Source: JAGXKT01 sp964531695 (GTDB lineage: Bacteria; Planctomycetota; Phycisphaerae; SM23-33). From it: a stretch of 64,000 nucleotides of DNA. The position numbers were made by a program, and so were the translations under genes. The stretch covers positions 1 through 64,000 of the forward strand of contig CAZHEH010000006.1 in assembly GCA_964531695.1 (NCBI GenBank), written 5' to 3'. The notes below the pieces were generated by a model. It did not search any database, was not told the DNA's origin, and saw only the letters and a list, made by a program, of their open reading frames with translations. This document shows, piece by piece, positions 31,740-39,750 of the stretch; within the stretch, counting starts at the first letter, position 1, and every line of letters begins with the position of its first letter.

Positions 31740-32351
31740 ATGCCTGCCCCCGCGCCATACCGCCCGATCGTGCTGGCCTCGGCCAGCCCGCGACGCCGCG
31801 ACCTGCTCGCCGCCGCGGGCATCGACTTCGAGGTCGAGCCGCCGCCGGTCGAGGAGCCGCGGCACCTGGCGCCCGGTCTGACCCCCGCGGCGCAGGCGGC
31901 CGCGTTGGCGTACTTCAAGGCCCGTGCGGTGGCGGACGGCCGCCGGGAGCGGACGGTCCTGGCGGCCGACACGATCGTCGCGGCCGGGGGTGAGGTCCTC
32001 GGCAAGCCGACAGACGCGCACGACGCCCGCCGCATGCTTCGGCTGTTGTCGCACAACCGGCACGAGGTGCTCACGGGCGTGGCGCTGCTACTGCCCGACG
32101 GGCGGCGGCGCGTCGAGTGCGATGGAACGGTCATCACCATTCGGCCGATGACGGACGAAGAGGTCGAGGCCTACGTCGCCTCCGGCGAGTGGATCGGCAA
32201 GGCGGGCGGCTACGCGATCCAGGAGACCGCCGACCGGTTCGTCACCGCGGTTGACGGCAGCTTCACCAACGTCGTGGGGCTGCCGATGGAACGCGTGGAG
32301 CGAATGCTCCGCGAAATGGGAGTGCCGCGAAATGCGAGCGAGGGCGTGTAA
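31740..32351 (+). CDS. maf: Maf-family nucleoside triphosphate pyrophosphatase
   Basis: A 203-residue cytoplasmic enzyme that hydrolyses non-canonical or excess nucleoside triphosphates (dTTP/UTP type in YhdE relatives) to monophosphate and pyrophosphate. The Maf signatures are IVLASASPRRRDLL at the N-terminus, VLAADTIVAAGGEVLGKP in the middle, and GEWIGKAGGYAIQETADRF near residue 145. The N-terminal extension in the longer frame from 31662 overlaps the divergent promoter region and is rejected. TATCCT at 31695-31700 may be the -10 box, with a weak -35. It overlaps the start of the DUF192 gene by 20 bases. Confidence 0.9.
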   Translation: MPAPAPYRPIVLASASPRRRDLLAAAGIDFEVEPPPVEEPRHLAPGLTPAAQAAALAYFKARAVADGRRERTVLAADTIVAAGGEVLGKPTDAHDARRMLRLLSHNRHEVLTGVALLLPDGRRRVECDGTVITIRPMTDEEVEAYVASGEWIGKAGGYAIQETADRFVTAVDGSFTNVVGLPMERVERMLREMGVPRNASEGV

Positions 32352-32835
32352 CCGGATCGCGTGGCGCGCGGCGGCGCTGGCGTTGCTTCTCGCGGCCGCC
32401 GGCTGCGAGGACGAGTCCGAGCCGGGCGGGGTGGAGCCGCCGCCGGAGCCCGAGGGCCCCCGCGTGCGGATCGCGTCCGGCACGTGGCGCGTTCGGCTGG
32501 CGAGGGATGACGAATCCCGCACCAAGGGGCTCGGCGGCGTGACCTACCTGCCGGAGGACGAGGGGATGCTGTTTCTCTTCGAGCGGGCCGAGGCGGATCG
32601 GGCGTTCTGGATGAAGGACTGCCGGATCCCGCTGGACATCTGCTTCCTGGACGCCGACCGGCGGGTGGTGCAGGTGGCTACGCTTCCGGCTCCGCCGCCC
32701 GGCACGCCGCGCCATCGCATCCCCCGCGTGGAGTGCCCCGAGCCGACGAAGTACGTGCTGGAGGTCCGAGCGGGCGCCCTCGGCCGTGCGGGCGTGGGGG
32801 TCGGCAACGTAGCGGAGTTCGTGAACATCCCCTGA
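32332..32835 (+). CDS. DUF192 lipoprotein
   Basis: A 167-residue secreted protein with a lipoprotein signal (lipobox AAGC, Cys at about 24) and a DUF192 domain (about 45-165). Recognisable motifs are RVRLARDDESRTKGLGG, YLPEDEGMLFLFERAEAD, FWMKDCRIPLDICFLDADR and VLEVRAG. The family is common and uncharacterised, with a compact beta fold. The ATG lies inside the end of maf, so translation is probably coupled. A Pro/Glu-rich linker follows the lipid anchor. Confidence 0.8.
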   Translation: MRARACNRIAWRAAALALLLAAAGCEDESEPGGVEPPPEPEGPRVRIASGTWRVRLARDDESRTKGLGGVTYLPEDEGMLFLFERAEADRAFWMKDCRIPLDICFLDADRRVVQVATLPAPPPGTPRHRIPRVECPEPTKYVLEVRAGALGRAGVGVGNVAEFVNIP

Positions 32836-32850
32836 CTCGTTTACTGGGTC

Positions 32851-32916
32851 ACTCGTTGACTCGGGACCGAGTCGGGCTCGGCCGGGAAGCGCGGGGAGGT
32901 CAACGGGTCAACGAGT
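32851..32916. repeat. short inverted repeats in intergenic space
   Basis: ACTCGTTGAC (32851-32860) and GTCAACGAGT (32907-32916) are perfect inverted copies. Between them lies a second palindrome, GACTCGG-GA-CCGAGTC (32858-32873). Related units GGTCAAC/ACGAGTCAAC repeat nearby. The element could be a terminator after DUF192 or a small repetitive element. Confidence 0.5.
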
Positions 32917-33005
32917 CAACGGCTCCCTAAACCTCCGCCGCGGCATGGACGATGAAGCCATGGGGACCGGCGTCGTCGGCCGCCCCCAATTCGCGCGAGG
33001 AGTCT

Positions 33006-34178
33006 ATGCACGTAGCGACCAAGAGCAGGATTCTCTGGCTCAGCGAGGACGGGCCTCCGGAGAACGTTCGCTCCGCGCTCGAGCCGGACTGGGAGCTTGC
33101 CCCGGCCGATGCCTCGAGCCCGCTGAGCGGGCAGCTCGACGGCGCAGCCCTGGTCGCGATCCGTCCCGACGGGCGGGCGGACGACCCGCGCTGGCTCGAT
33201 TCCGTCCTGGACGAGCTGCGCCGAACCGACGCCGTCGGCGTCTTCCTGCTGCCGCCCGCGTCGCGCGTGGCGTGGGGCACGCTGACCGGACGCGGCGGCA
33301 ACCACCTGTGCGTGTCCGACGAGGCGCCGCGCGAGGAGCTGGCCGCCTCGCTGCACGCGGCCGCGGCGCTCCAGCCGGCCATCCGCGAGCTTCAGGCCGA
33401 GTTGGCCGCCTCACGCGCCATCGCGTCGGGCGGCGAGGATATCGACGAGGAGCTTCGCCTCGCCGCGCGGCTCCAGCGGGACTTTCTGCCGCACCGCCTG
33501 CCCGAGGTCGGCCGCGTCCGGTTCGACGTGCTTTTCCGACCGGCCGGGTGGGTCAGCGGAGATATCTACGACGTCACGCGCCTCGACGAGACGCACGTCG
33601 GCTTCTACGTCGCCGACGCCATCGGCCACGGCATGCCCGCGGCGCTGCTGACGATGTTCATCAAGAAGGCGCTCCAGATGAAGCGCATCGCCGGGCATAC
33701 CTACGAGCTGGTCCCGCCGACGGACGCGCTGGCCGGGCTCAACGCGGACATCTGCGAGCAGGACCTGAGCAGTTGCCAGTTCTGCACGGCCGTGTACTGT
33801 ACCGTCAGCGTTCCGGACCTCACGGTGCAGTACGCGCGGGCAGGCCACCCCGAGCCGATCATCCTGCGCGCCGACGGCGGAACGGACGTGCTGACCGAAG
33901 GCGGCTGCCTGCTCGGCGTGTTCCCGGATGAGGCGTTCCCCGGCGGGCGCGTTCAACTCCGCCGCGGGGACCGCATGCTGCTCTACAGCGACGGGCTGGA
34001 GGAAGTCCTCGGCCGCGGCGAGGAGGGGCACGTCGCGCGGGCGATGGAAATTCTGCCCGATTACCGCGGCGTGAATCGGCAGGCGATGCTGAGCGACATT
34101 TCCGAGCGGATCGATCGGGCCAGGCGCGACCATGGCCCGTGCGACGATATCAGCGTCGTCGTGCTGGACGTCGAGTAG
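33006..34178 (+). CDS. SpoIIE/PP2C-type serine phosphatase (RsbU-like)
   Basis: A 390-residue cytoplasmic regulator. The N-terminal 120 residues look like a degenerate receiver (SRILWLSEDGPPENVRSALE) and are followed by a short coiled linker (about 120-150). The PP2C domain occupies about 150-388: LAARLQRDFLPHRLP, GWVSGDIYDV, FYVADAIGHGMPAALLT, YARAGHPEPIIL, MLLYSDGLEE and CDDISVVVLD. The Asp residues in GDIYD, VADAIGHG and CDDIS are the expected metal ligands, so it should be active. Such enzymes usually control anti-anti-sigma factors by dephosphorylation, but no STAS or kinase gene is here. The start at 33006 has GAGGAG very close; the in-frame ATG at 32952 is an alternative. Confidence 0.8.
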   Translation: MHVATKSRILWLSEDGPPENVRSALEPDWELAPADASSPLSGQLDGAALVAIRPDGRADDPRWLDSVLDELRRTDAVGVFLLPPASRVAWGTLTGRGGNHLCVSDEAPREELAASLHAAAALQPAIRELQAELAASRAIASGGEDIDEELRLAARLQRDFLPHRLPEVGRVRFDVLFRPAGWVSGDIYDVTRLDETHVGFYVADAIGHGMPAALLTMFIKKALQMKRIAGHTYELVPPTDALAGLNADICEQDLSSCQFCTAVYCTVSVPDLTVQYARAGHPEPIILRADGGTDVLTEGGCLLGVFPDEAFPGGRVQLRRGDRMLLYSDGLEEVLGRGEEGHVARAMEILPDYRGVNRQAMLSDISERIDRARRDHGPCDDISVVVLDVE

Positions 34179-34257
34179 CAGTTCGTCCGCACATGCGTGT
34201 TGACCCCCGCCTCGTCGGCGGACACAATGGCCGCTCTGCCCGCAGGGCTCGAGGACC

Positions 34258-34812
34258 ATGCCCCCGAAGAACTCCGAAAAGCGGACGAACCCTCTGATCG
34301 CGCTGATCCTGGCCTGGCTGGTGCCGGGCGCGGGGCACGTGTACGTCGGTCGGCTGACGCGCGGGTTGGTCATCTTCGTGGTCGTGCTGGGGATGTTCTG
34401 GTCCGGCGTGGCGATGGGCGGGGCCCTGACGGTGAACCGGGCGGCGGAGAGGTGGTGGTTCATCGCGGACATGTTCGCGGGCATCAGCGGCCTTGCGGCC
34501 TGGCGGATCTCCGAGCACACACTCGACCTCGTCCTAGATGAGGAAGACCTGGCTCCGCCGGTACCCCCCGAAACGGCCGGGGCATTCCATCGCAACACGC
34601 CGGTCGACGCCGCCCTGGCCGAGCGGAACCTTGCGTTGACGGCCCCCACGGCGACGGTGGCCCGCGCCTATGCCGGCGTGGCGGGGCTGATGAACCTGAT
34701 GTGCATATTCGATGCCGTGCTGCTGTCCCTGATGGGGCGGTATGGGGAGCCGGCCGGTCCGCAGGTCCGCGGCGAGCGGACGGGGGAGGAGAGCGATGGC
34801 GATGACGGCTAG
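34258..34812 (+). CDS. membrane protein, DUF6677/TM2-like
   Basis: A 184-residue inner-membrane protein. The start NPLIALILAWLVPGAGHVYVGR resembles TM2 or DUF6677 proteins of planctomycetes, in which a helix-turn-helix carries a GAGH-x-Y-x-GR motif. Further hydrophobic segments lie at about 35-60 and 140-160. The middle (about 90-130) is hydrophilic with acidic DEEDLAPPVPPE. Function unknown. It overlaps the next small membrane protein by 17 bases, so the two are likely co-expressed. Confidence 0.6.
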   Translation: MPPKNSEKRTNPLIALILAWLVPGAGHVYVGRLTRGLVIFVVVLGMFWSGVAMGGALTVNRAAERWWFIADMFAGISGLAAWRISEHTLDLVLDEEDLAPPVPPETAGAFHRNTPVDAALAERNLALTAPTATVARAYAGVAGLMNLMCIFDAVLLSLMGRYGEPAGPQVRGERTGEESDGDDG

Positions 34813-35023
34813 CTTGTTCTACCATCCGATGCAGCTCTCCACGGGCCTGGTGCTGTGGCTGGTCATTCCGCTGGCGATCGGCGTGGCTGTGATCTACAAA
34901 ACGATTCGGATAGGGAACTTGCGCTCGCTTCCGCTCCAGGCGGCGGCGTTGGTGGGGTACATCCTGGGCGGGCTGGCGGTGCTTGGCCTGGGGCTGTATC
35001 TTATTCAGGAATACTGGCCGTAG
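34796..35023 (+). CDS. small two-helix membrane protein
   Basis: A 75-residue protein with two membrane helices (about 15-33, LVLWLVIPLAIGVAVIY, and 45-68, VGYILGGLAVLGLGLYLI). They are joined by a basic loop, IRIGNLRS. I do not recognise a family. The ATG at 34796 has GGAGGA five bases upstream and lies inside the end of the previous gene, indicating translational coupling. An ATG six bases later is an alternative. Confidence 0.6.
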   Translation: MAMTASLFYHPMQLSTGLVLWLVIPLAIGVAVIYKTIRIGNLRSLPLQAAALVGYILGGLAVLGLGLYLIQEYWP

Positions 35024-35136
35024 GGCTGGGCTCGAGCGCGTCAAAGGGGAAAACCAGAAAAATCCGGGGATCGGCACTGGATTTACAGATTGACCGCAAT
35101 TTCGCCGCACCGTCCGCCGTAGAATAACGTAGAACG

Positions 35137-35159
35137 CTTAGACGATTTGTGCGTCTAAG
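35137..35159 (+). promoter_or_regulatory. hairpin or operator before the isochorismatase-fold gene
   Basis: A perfect 8-bp inverted repeat CTTAGACG-atttgtg-CGTCTAAG ends 12 bases before the ATG at 35172. The surrounding 120 bases are richer in A+T than the neighbours. TAGAAT (35120-35125) could be a -10 box, but no -35 box fits. It may be an operator or a leader hairpin next to the ribosome site. Confidence 0.4.
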
Positions 35160-35171
35160 GACAGTAGAGCA

Positions 35172-35840
35172 ATGAAGTTCGAACGAATACTTGTTGACAT
35201 AGAGACGCAGCACGACTTCTTCCATCCAGGCGGCAGCTTGTACACGCGCGAGGCGTCGAAGCGCGCGCGGAGGATCTACCGCCTGTTTCAGTGGGCGGGT
35301 CGGAACCAGGTGCCGATCATCAGCACGGTCCTGCGGGTGCGGCGCGGTGAGCGCGGCCCTCTGGCGGATGTTCCGCATTGTGTCGAGGAGACCGAGGGCG
35401 AGCGGAAGCTGCTACGGACGGTCCGGCCGAAGCGGATCAACCTCGGAATGCGCAACGTGACGGATGTGCCGCACAACCTGTTCGAGGAGTACGAGCAGGT
35501 GATTTTCGAGAAGCGGCACACGGACATGTTCCAGCACGCGGCGGCCGAGCGTCTGATTACGGATATCGACGAGGCGACCTTCGTCATCTGCGGTGCGGGG
35601 ATGTCGCGTGGTATCGTCGAGGCGGCGGTGGGCCTGCGCAACCGCGGGCACGGCGTAATCCTGGCCGAGGATGCGGTGTTGGCCGTCGACCCGGATCGGG
35701 CCGCCATGGCCCACGACCGGATGGAGGCCAAGGGCGTCGTGCCGGCGCGAACGGAAAGCATCGTCGTGCCGGTCAAGCGGAAGCGCCGCCCGCTGGTCAC
35801 CGTGCCGCCCGAGCTGTTCGAGACGCCCTGGAAACGGTAG
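35172..35840 (+). CDS. isochorismatase-fold protein without the catalytic Cys
   Basis: A 222-residue cysteine-hydrolase-fold protein. The start ILVDIETQHDFFHPGGSLY matches a subgroup of isochorismatase/nicotinamidase-like proteins, with Asp9 and Asp15 in place. The Lys motif is FEKRHTDMF (about 115). The expected ATDYCVKAA-type segment reads GAGMSRGIVEAAVGLR, so the catalytic Cys position is Gly147. The only nearby Cys, Cys140, is seven residues too early. The enzyme may be inactive, use another nucleophile, or be a binding protein. The rest of the fold (GHGVILAEDAVLAVDPDRA) is intact and the frame is clean. The gene stands alone behind the hairpin at 35137-35159. Confidence 0.7.
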   Translation: MKFERILVDIETQHDFFHPGGSLYTREASKRARRIYRLFQWAGRNQVPIISTVLRVRRGERGPLADVPHCVEETEGERKLLRTVRPKRINLGMRNVTDVPHNLFEEYEQVIFEKRHTDMFQHAAAERLITDIDEATFVICGAGMSRGIVEAAVGLRNRGHGVILAEDAVLAVDPDRAAMAHDRMEAKGVVPARTESIVVPVKRKRRPLVTVPPELFETPWKR

Positions 35841-35905
35841 CGTCGGAAGGCCCAGGGCCTCACCCCGACACATTCTCGCGTACACTCGTGTGCGCCGCCA
35901 CGTCT

Positions 35906-36493
35906 TCACGGGCAGCAGCCGCGTTGCGGCATCACGAGCTCGGCGTTGGCTTGGGGCGGCTGGGCGTGACCCGTCCGCTGCTCGGGGTAGATCAACTCAT
36001 CGACGGCGAAGCCGCGCCGGCGGGCCTCGCCCCGCAGGTCATCCAGCACGGCCGGGGGCAAGTGCTTCTCGCGCGCAAGGATCCACAGGTACGACCGGTT
36101 CGAGCCGCAGACCAGGGCATGCTCGTAGTCCCCGTCGAGTACGATCACGTGATACCCGCTCCAGAACGGGCGGAAGAAGCTCACCTCCAAGCTCGCCACG
36201 TCGGCCCGGCCGCGCGGGCGGGCGACGCCCTCGGCCTCGCCCCACTCGCCGGTTTCGGTGTCATAGCCGCGATTGACCACGCGGATCAGCCCGTCATCCC
36301 GGCGCGAGTACTCGGCTGTGACGTGGCTCAGCCCGCGTTCGAAGGGGTGATCCAGCCGGGCGATCTCGTACCACGTGCCGAGGTAGCGATCGAGCTCGAA
36401 GCCCCCCACCGGCTCGATGCCTTCCGGCGGGGCGGTGCAGCCGGCGAGCGCCGCGGCCGCAACCAGCACGGCGATTGGGATGGATGTACGCAT
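35906..36493 (-). CDS. blc: outer-membrane lipoprotein lipocalin Blc
   Basis: A 195-residue bacterial lipocalin. It has a lipoprotein signal (lipobox LAGC, Cys19) and the lipocalin motif RYLGTWYEIARLDHPFERG at about 35-53. TAEYSRRDDGLIRVVNRGYD, YHVIVLDGDYEHALV and SNRSYLWILAREKHLP are typical of the Blc group. Blc binds fatty acids or lysophospholipids and is linked to envelope stress in enterobacteria. Ends tail to tail with the isochorismatase-like gene. GGAG lies nine bases before the ATG. Confidence 0.9.
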   Translation of the reverse strand: MRTSIPIAVLVAAAALAGCTAPPEGIEPVGGFELDRYLGTWYEIARLDHPFERGLSHVTAEYSRRDDGLIRVVNRGYDTETGEWGEAEGVARPRGRADVASLEVSFFRPFWSGYHVIVLDGDYEHALVCGSNRSYLWILAREKHLPPAVLDDLRGEARRRGFAVDELIYPEQRTGHAQPPQANAELVMPQRGCCP

Positions 36494-36517
36494 GTGTCGG
36501 CTCCGTTACGAGGGCGG

Positions 36518-36646
36518 TTATGGCTCAGGCAATTCTAGCGCGCCCGGTGCCGGCAGTTCCGGCAGTGCCAATTCGCGCACCGTCACCCGGCCGGACTCGG
36601 CGACCTCCGCCAGGCGCGTTCCATCGGGCGAGACGGACCAAGCGTG
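36518..36646 (-). pseudogene. remnant of a beta-propeller (WD40-like) protein
   Basis: Within 36494-36771, where there is no intact gene, the minus strand reads HAWSVSPDGTRLAEVAES then GRVTVRELALP and an acidic Pro-rich tail with a stop at 36518. This is the usual pattern of a last WD40 repeat (x-SPDG-x-LA-x-x-x-x-D/S-G-x-V-x-V-x-x-L). Upstream there are no further blades, so it looks like the 3' end of a lost gene. About 40 residues are recognisable. Confidence 0.35.
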
Positions 36647-36771
36647 GGCCGGGCACGAACTGCGTTGCGGTGTCGTCCACCGCGCAATCGGCGCCCTGCC
36701 CGTCCTCGCTGGCGTTGATTGCCCCGGATGGACGATTGGCAATCCACGGCGGTCCGGAGTCAATACAGTGC

Positions 36772-37848
36772 ATGGCCTCTAGCATAGAGAGAAACATGGC
36801 GTACCTGCGGGCGTTCTTCTCCGACGAGACGGACGGCCACGCGATCATCATGAACCCCGCCGAGGACGCGCGGGGGCCGGTCGGCGACTACACGCTCTCC
36901 GACCGGCCGGTGTCCGAATGGCGGGACCCCATGCTGAGGCGGTACGAGGCGGAGCTCGAATGGCACGAGAAGACGGGCGACGACTCCGTGCCGTATGTGG
37001 GGATGAACGCCAATACCGCCGTCTTCGCGGCCGCGTTCGGCTGCCCCGTTCACTCGTATGAGGGAATCAACGCGAACGCGGCGGCCATGCCGGCCGTGGA
37101 CACCGCGGCCGAGGCCGACGCCCTGCCGGAGCCGGACATTGAGCAGGCGCCCACGCTCCGCCGTACGATGGAGCTGGCCCGCGTCATGGCCGACGCGCTG
37201 GGCCCGGACGTGCCCGTCGGCGTGCCGGATATCTAGAGCCCGTTCGACATCGCGGCGATGGTCTGGCGGAAGGAGGAGTTCTTCATCGCCTGCATGACGG
37301 AGCCGGAGGCGGTGCGGCGGCTGGTCGAGAAGTGCGAGCGGCTGCTGGTGCGGTTCCTGGACCGCTACCTGGCGGAACTGCCGAGCGTCAACATGGTGCA
37401 CTGCCCGCGGGCCTGGTGCCCGCCGGAGCTGGGCATCTGGCTCAGCGAGGACGAGGTCGGCTCGATTTCCCCGGCCGTGTTCGAGGAGCTGTCCCTCCCG
37501 TCGCTGACGCGGCTGAGCGAGCGCTACGGCGGCATCACGCTGCATTGCTGCGCCGTGGCGGAGCACCAGTACCCGTCGTTCCGAAAGCTGCCCGGGCTGC
37601 GCGGCTGGCAGCGCGTGTTCGCCGACCCCGGCGGCCCGCGCATCGCGCTGGAGGCCTGGCCGGACAAGCCGTTCGTCGTCGCGTGGCACACGGAGCAGGC
37701 CGCGCGCGAGCTGAAGCAGATCTCGCCCGACACGCGGTTCCTGATCAACATGGACGCGGAGGATACGCCCGAGCAGTCGCGCGAGACCTGCCTGCGGCTG
37801 CGCGAGGCGTTCCCGCGCGGGCCCGTCACGGCGAGTCCGGCAGCGTAG
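36772..37848 (+). pseudogene. UroD-family methyltransferase-like gene interrupted by an in-frame TAG
   Basis: The frame runs 358 codons from an ATG at 36772 (or 36796) to 37848, broken only by TAG at 37234-37236 (codon 155). Around it the reading is VPVGVPDI-stop-SPFDIAAMVW, where related uroporphyrinogen-decarboxylase-like proteins have Gln in the PDIQSPFD-type motif. One C-to-T change (CAG to TAG) explains it. Both halves are well preserved (KEEFFIACMTEPEAVRRLVEK, GGITLHCCAVAEHQYPSFRK, FLINMDAEDTPEQSRE). Relatives are often corrinoid-linked methyltransferases rather than haem enzymes. TAG ends several other genes here, so general recoding is unlikely. A recent nonsense mutation, read-through or an assembly error remain possible. 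Confidence 0.7.
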
Positions 37849-37922
37849 CGCCTCAACCGCGTCACGTGGCTGATCCACGGGCGGACATTGCCGTGGGGCT
37901 TGCCATACGTCGGGATACGGAC

Positions 37923-38699
37923 ATGAGCTTGCAGGGCACGCCGACGCTCGTGAAGGTGTTCCTCTACGGCATGATCGCTTCGGTGTCACTGGCGGCCGGC
38001 ATCGCGGTAATTCTGTTCGCGTTCAGTGACTTCAAGGAGACCGAGACGCGGATCCTCCTGACCTCCGGCACGGTGGCGACGGGGATGCTGACGGGCTTGG
38101 CCTGCGCGGCGCTGTGGCCACGCGTGCCACTGCGATGGGTCGCGGGCCTGGGGCTCGCGCTGACCGTGGCGACGGCGGTCATGCTCATCCACGCCATCTG
38201 GAGCGATTCCGGCTACGCCCACCTGCACGGCAGCACCTATCCATACGAGGAACTGAGTGTCCTGTGCGTCTGGGCACTGACGGCCGCGTACGCGTGCCTC
38301 CTGCTGTTGGCGCGCCTGCCGTGGTCCTACGCATGGGTGCAGGTGCTGACGCTGGTAGGGGTCGTGTTCCTCGCGGTCCTGCTGACGCTGCTGATCGCCG
38401 ACGTCGTCCAGGACTCCGACGCGGCCGGGCGGCTTGTGGGCGTCCTGGCCGTGCTGATCGGGGCCGGGACCGTCGCGGTCGTGATCTGTCACCGCCTCAG
38501 CCGGATGGCCCGCCGTGTGGAGCGCTGCGAAATGCCCGACATGCCGCCGACCGAGACGGCCGTACTGTGCCCGCGCTGCGGCGCGCGCCAGATGACGCCC
38601 CTCGGCGAGATTGAATGCGGCGAATGCGGCTGCCGCTTCGCCGTGACGATCCTGACCGGGCCGTCGGCCGCAGAAGAACCCCGCGGGCAAACCGCATGA
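37923..38699 (+). CDS. membrane protein with C-terminal zinc ribbon
   Basis: A 258-residue protein with about six membrane helices (first about 12-34, FLYGMIASVSLAAGIAVILF). After about residue 195 comes a cytoplasmic tail holding a four-Cys zinc ribbon, CPRCGARQMTP and CGECGCRF. I do not recognise the family; membrane protein plus zinc ribbon is common in planctomycetes. GGGATACGGAC precedes the ATG. Its last bases overlap the next gene in an ATGA arrangement, so the two are coupled. Confidence 0.65.
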   Translation: MSLQGTPTLVKVFLYGMIASVSLAAGIAVILFAFSDFKETETRILLTSGTVATGMLTGLACAALWPRVPLRWVAGLGLALTVATAVMLIHAIWSDSGYAHLHGSTYPYEELSVLCVWALTAAYACLLLLARLPWSYAWVQVLTLVGVVFLAVLLTLLIADVVQDSDAAGRLVGVLAVLIGAGTVAVVICHRLSRMARRVERCEMPDMPPTETAVLCPRCGARQMTPLGEIECGECGCRFAVTILTGPSAAEEPRGQTA

Positions 38700-39076
38700 C
38701 GGAAGCCGATACAGTCCGAAGCGACCGGCCCAAGCTCTTGGGCCCCAAGCGCCGCTGGCTGGTGCTGCTTGTGTGGGGCGCGTGCTTGGCTACGGTGGCG
38801 GCCGGGCAACTGCTTACGGTCGGCACCTTCCCAACCGGATACCGGACCATCCGCGGCGAGACGCCCGCGACGCCCGAGGAGAAGCTTTGGTACCGTCTCC
38901 CGCCACTGCTGATTCTCGGGATCTCGGCCATCTTCTGGGTCGCGGCGAAGTGGCTCATCCCCGAGCGCGGCACGCGGGGCATCGTCCGCGCTTGGGGGTT
39001 CTTCCTTGCAGTCACCTCGCTGGTCTGGACCTTTCTCGTATCGCGTTGGTACGCGCTTGCTTGGTACTGGGACTGA
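38696..39076 (+). CDS. small membrane protein, function unknown
   Basis: A 126-residue protein with three hydrophobic segments (about 22-42, LVLLVWGACLATVAAG; 72-90, LLILGISAIFWVAAKWLI; 100-120, WGFFLAVTSLVWTFLV). The loop after the first helix is probably periplasmic. No family recognised. The start overlaps the stop of the preceding zinc-ribbon membrane protein (ATGA), suggesting a two-protein unit. It ends 140 bases before pyrR. Confidence 0.6.
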   Translation: MTEADTVRSDRPKLLGPKRRWLVLLVWGACLATVAAGQLLTVGTFPTGYRTIRGETPATPEEKLWYRLPPLLILGISAIFWVAAKWLIPERGTRGIVRAWGFFLAVTSLVWTFLVSRWYALAWYWD

Positions 39077-39216
39077 GCGGGCGTGCCCGGTCCGTTCTCC
39101 GGCCGCACGCCCCTGGCCGTTCGTCGGCCGGGCCGTGGCGTTTGCCATCTCGCCGGGTGTCTTGCGTGAATCGCCTCCGGGCGGTACCATCGCTCCGGCC
39201 GGGCGCGAGACGCCAA

Positions 39217-39750
39217 ATGGAACAGAAGCTCACCGCCAAGCAGGTCGGCGAGGCGATCGACCGCCTCTACGCGCAGGTGCTGGCGCATCTGCCGGAAGAA
39301 CATGCCGTTGCGGTGGTGGGGATCCGTACGCGGGGCGAAACGCTCGCCGGGCGGATCGCCGAGCGGCTCGAGCGGGACCGCCCGGACCTGCCAGTCACGT
39401 ACGGGGTGCTCGATATCACTTTCTACCGGGACGACCTCTCCCGCCGGCGCGGCGCGCCGCTGGTCCGCGCCACGGAGATCGATTTCGACCTGGACGACAC
39501 GTGGGTGCTGCTCGTCGATGACGTGCTCCAGACGGGGCGGAGCATCCGCGCCGCGCTGGACGCACTGGCCGACTTCGGCCGTCCGCGGATCGTCCGCCTG
39601 GCGACGCTGATCGACCGCGGCGGGCGGGAGCTGCCGATCTCCGCGGATTTCGTCGGCGAGCGGATCGAGGTCCCGCCCGGGCACCGCGTGCAAGTCCTGC
39701 TGAAGGAAACCGATGGCGAAGAAGGCGTCTTCATCCGTGAGCGAAGCTGA
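39217..39750 (+). CDS. pyrR: bifunctional pyr operon regulator / uracil phosphoribosyltransferase PyrR
   Basis: A 177-residue PRTase-fold protein. The PRPP-binding loop WVLLVDDVLQTGRSIRAALD (about 95-114) is characteristic of PyrR, as are VGIRTRGETLAGRIAERL and GVLDITFYRDDLSRR. In Gram-positive bacteria it binds pyr mRNA and causes attenuation; whether it does so here is unknown, and I see no obvious anti-antiterminator before it. It overlaps pyrB by 38 bases, so they are one operon with probable translational coupling. No strong ribosome site precedes the ATG. Confidence 0.92.
   Translation: MEQKLTAKQVGEAIDRLYAQVLAHLPEEHAVAVVGIRTRGETLAGRIAERLERDRPDLPVTYGVLDITFYRDDLSRRRGAPLVRATEIDFDLDDTWVLLVDDVLQTGRSIRAALDALADFGRPRIVRLATLIDRGGRELPISADFVGERIEVPPGHRVQVLLKETDGEEGVFIRERS

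Noticed and set aside
37234..37236. The in-frame TAG as a pyrrolysine codon
   Set aside because: Pyrrolysine occurs in MttB/MtmB/MtbB methyltransferases, not in UroD-like proteins. TAG ends many ordinary genes here, and the expected residue is Gln.
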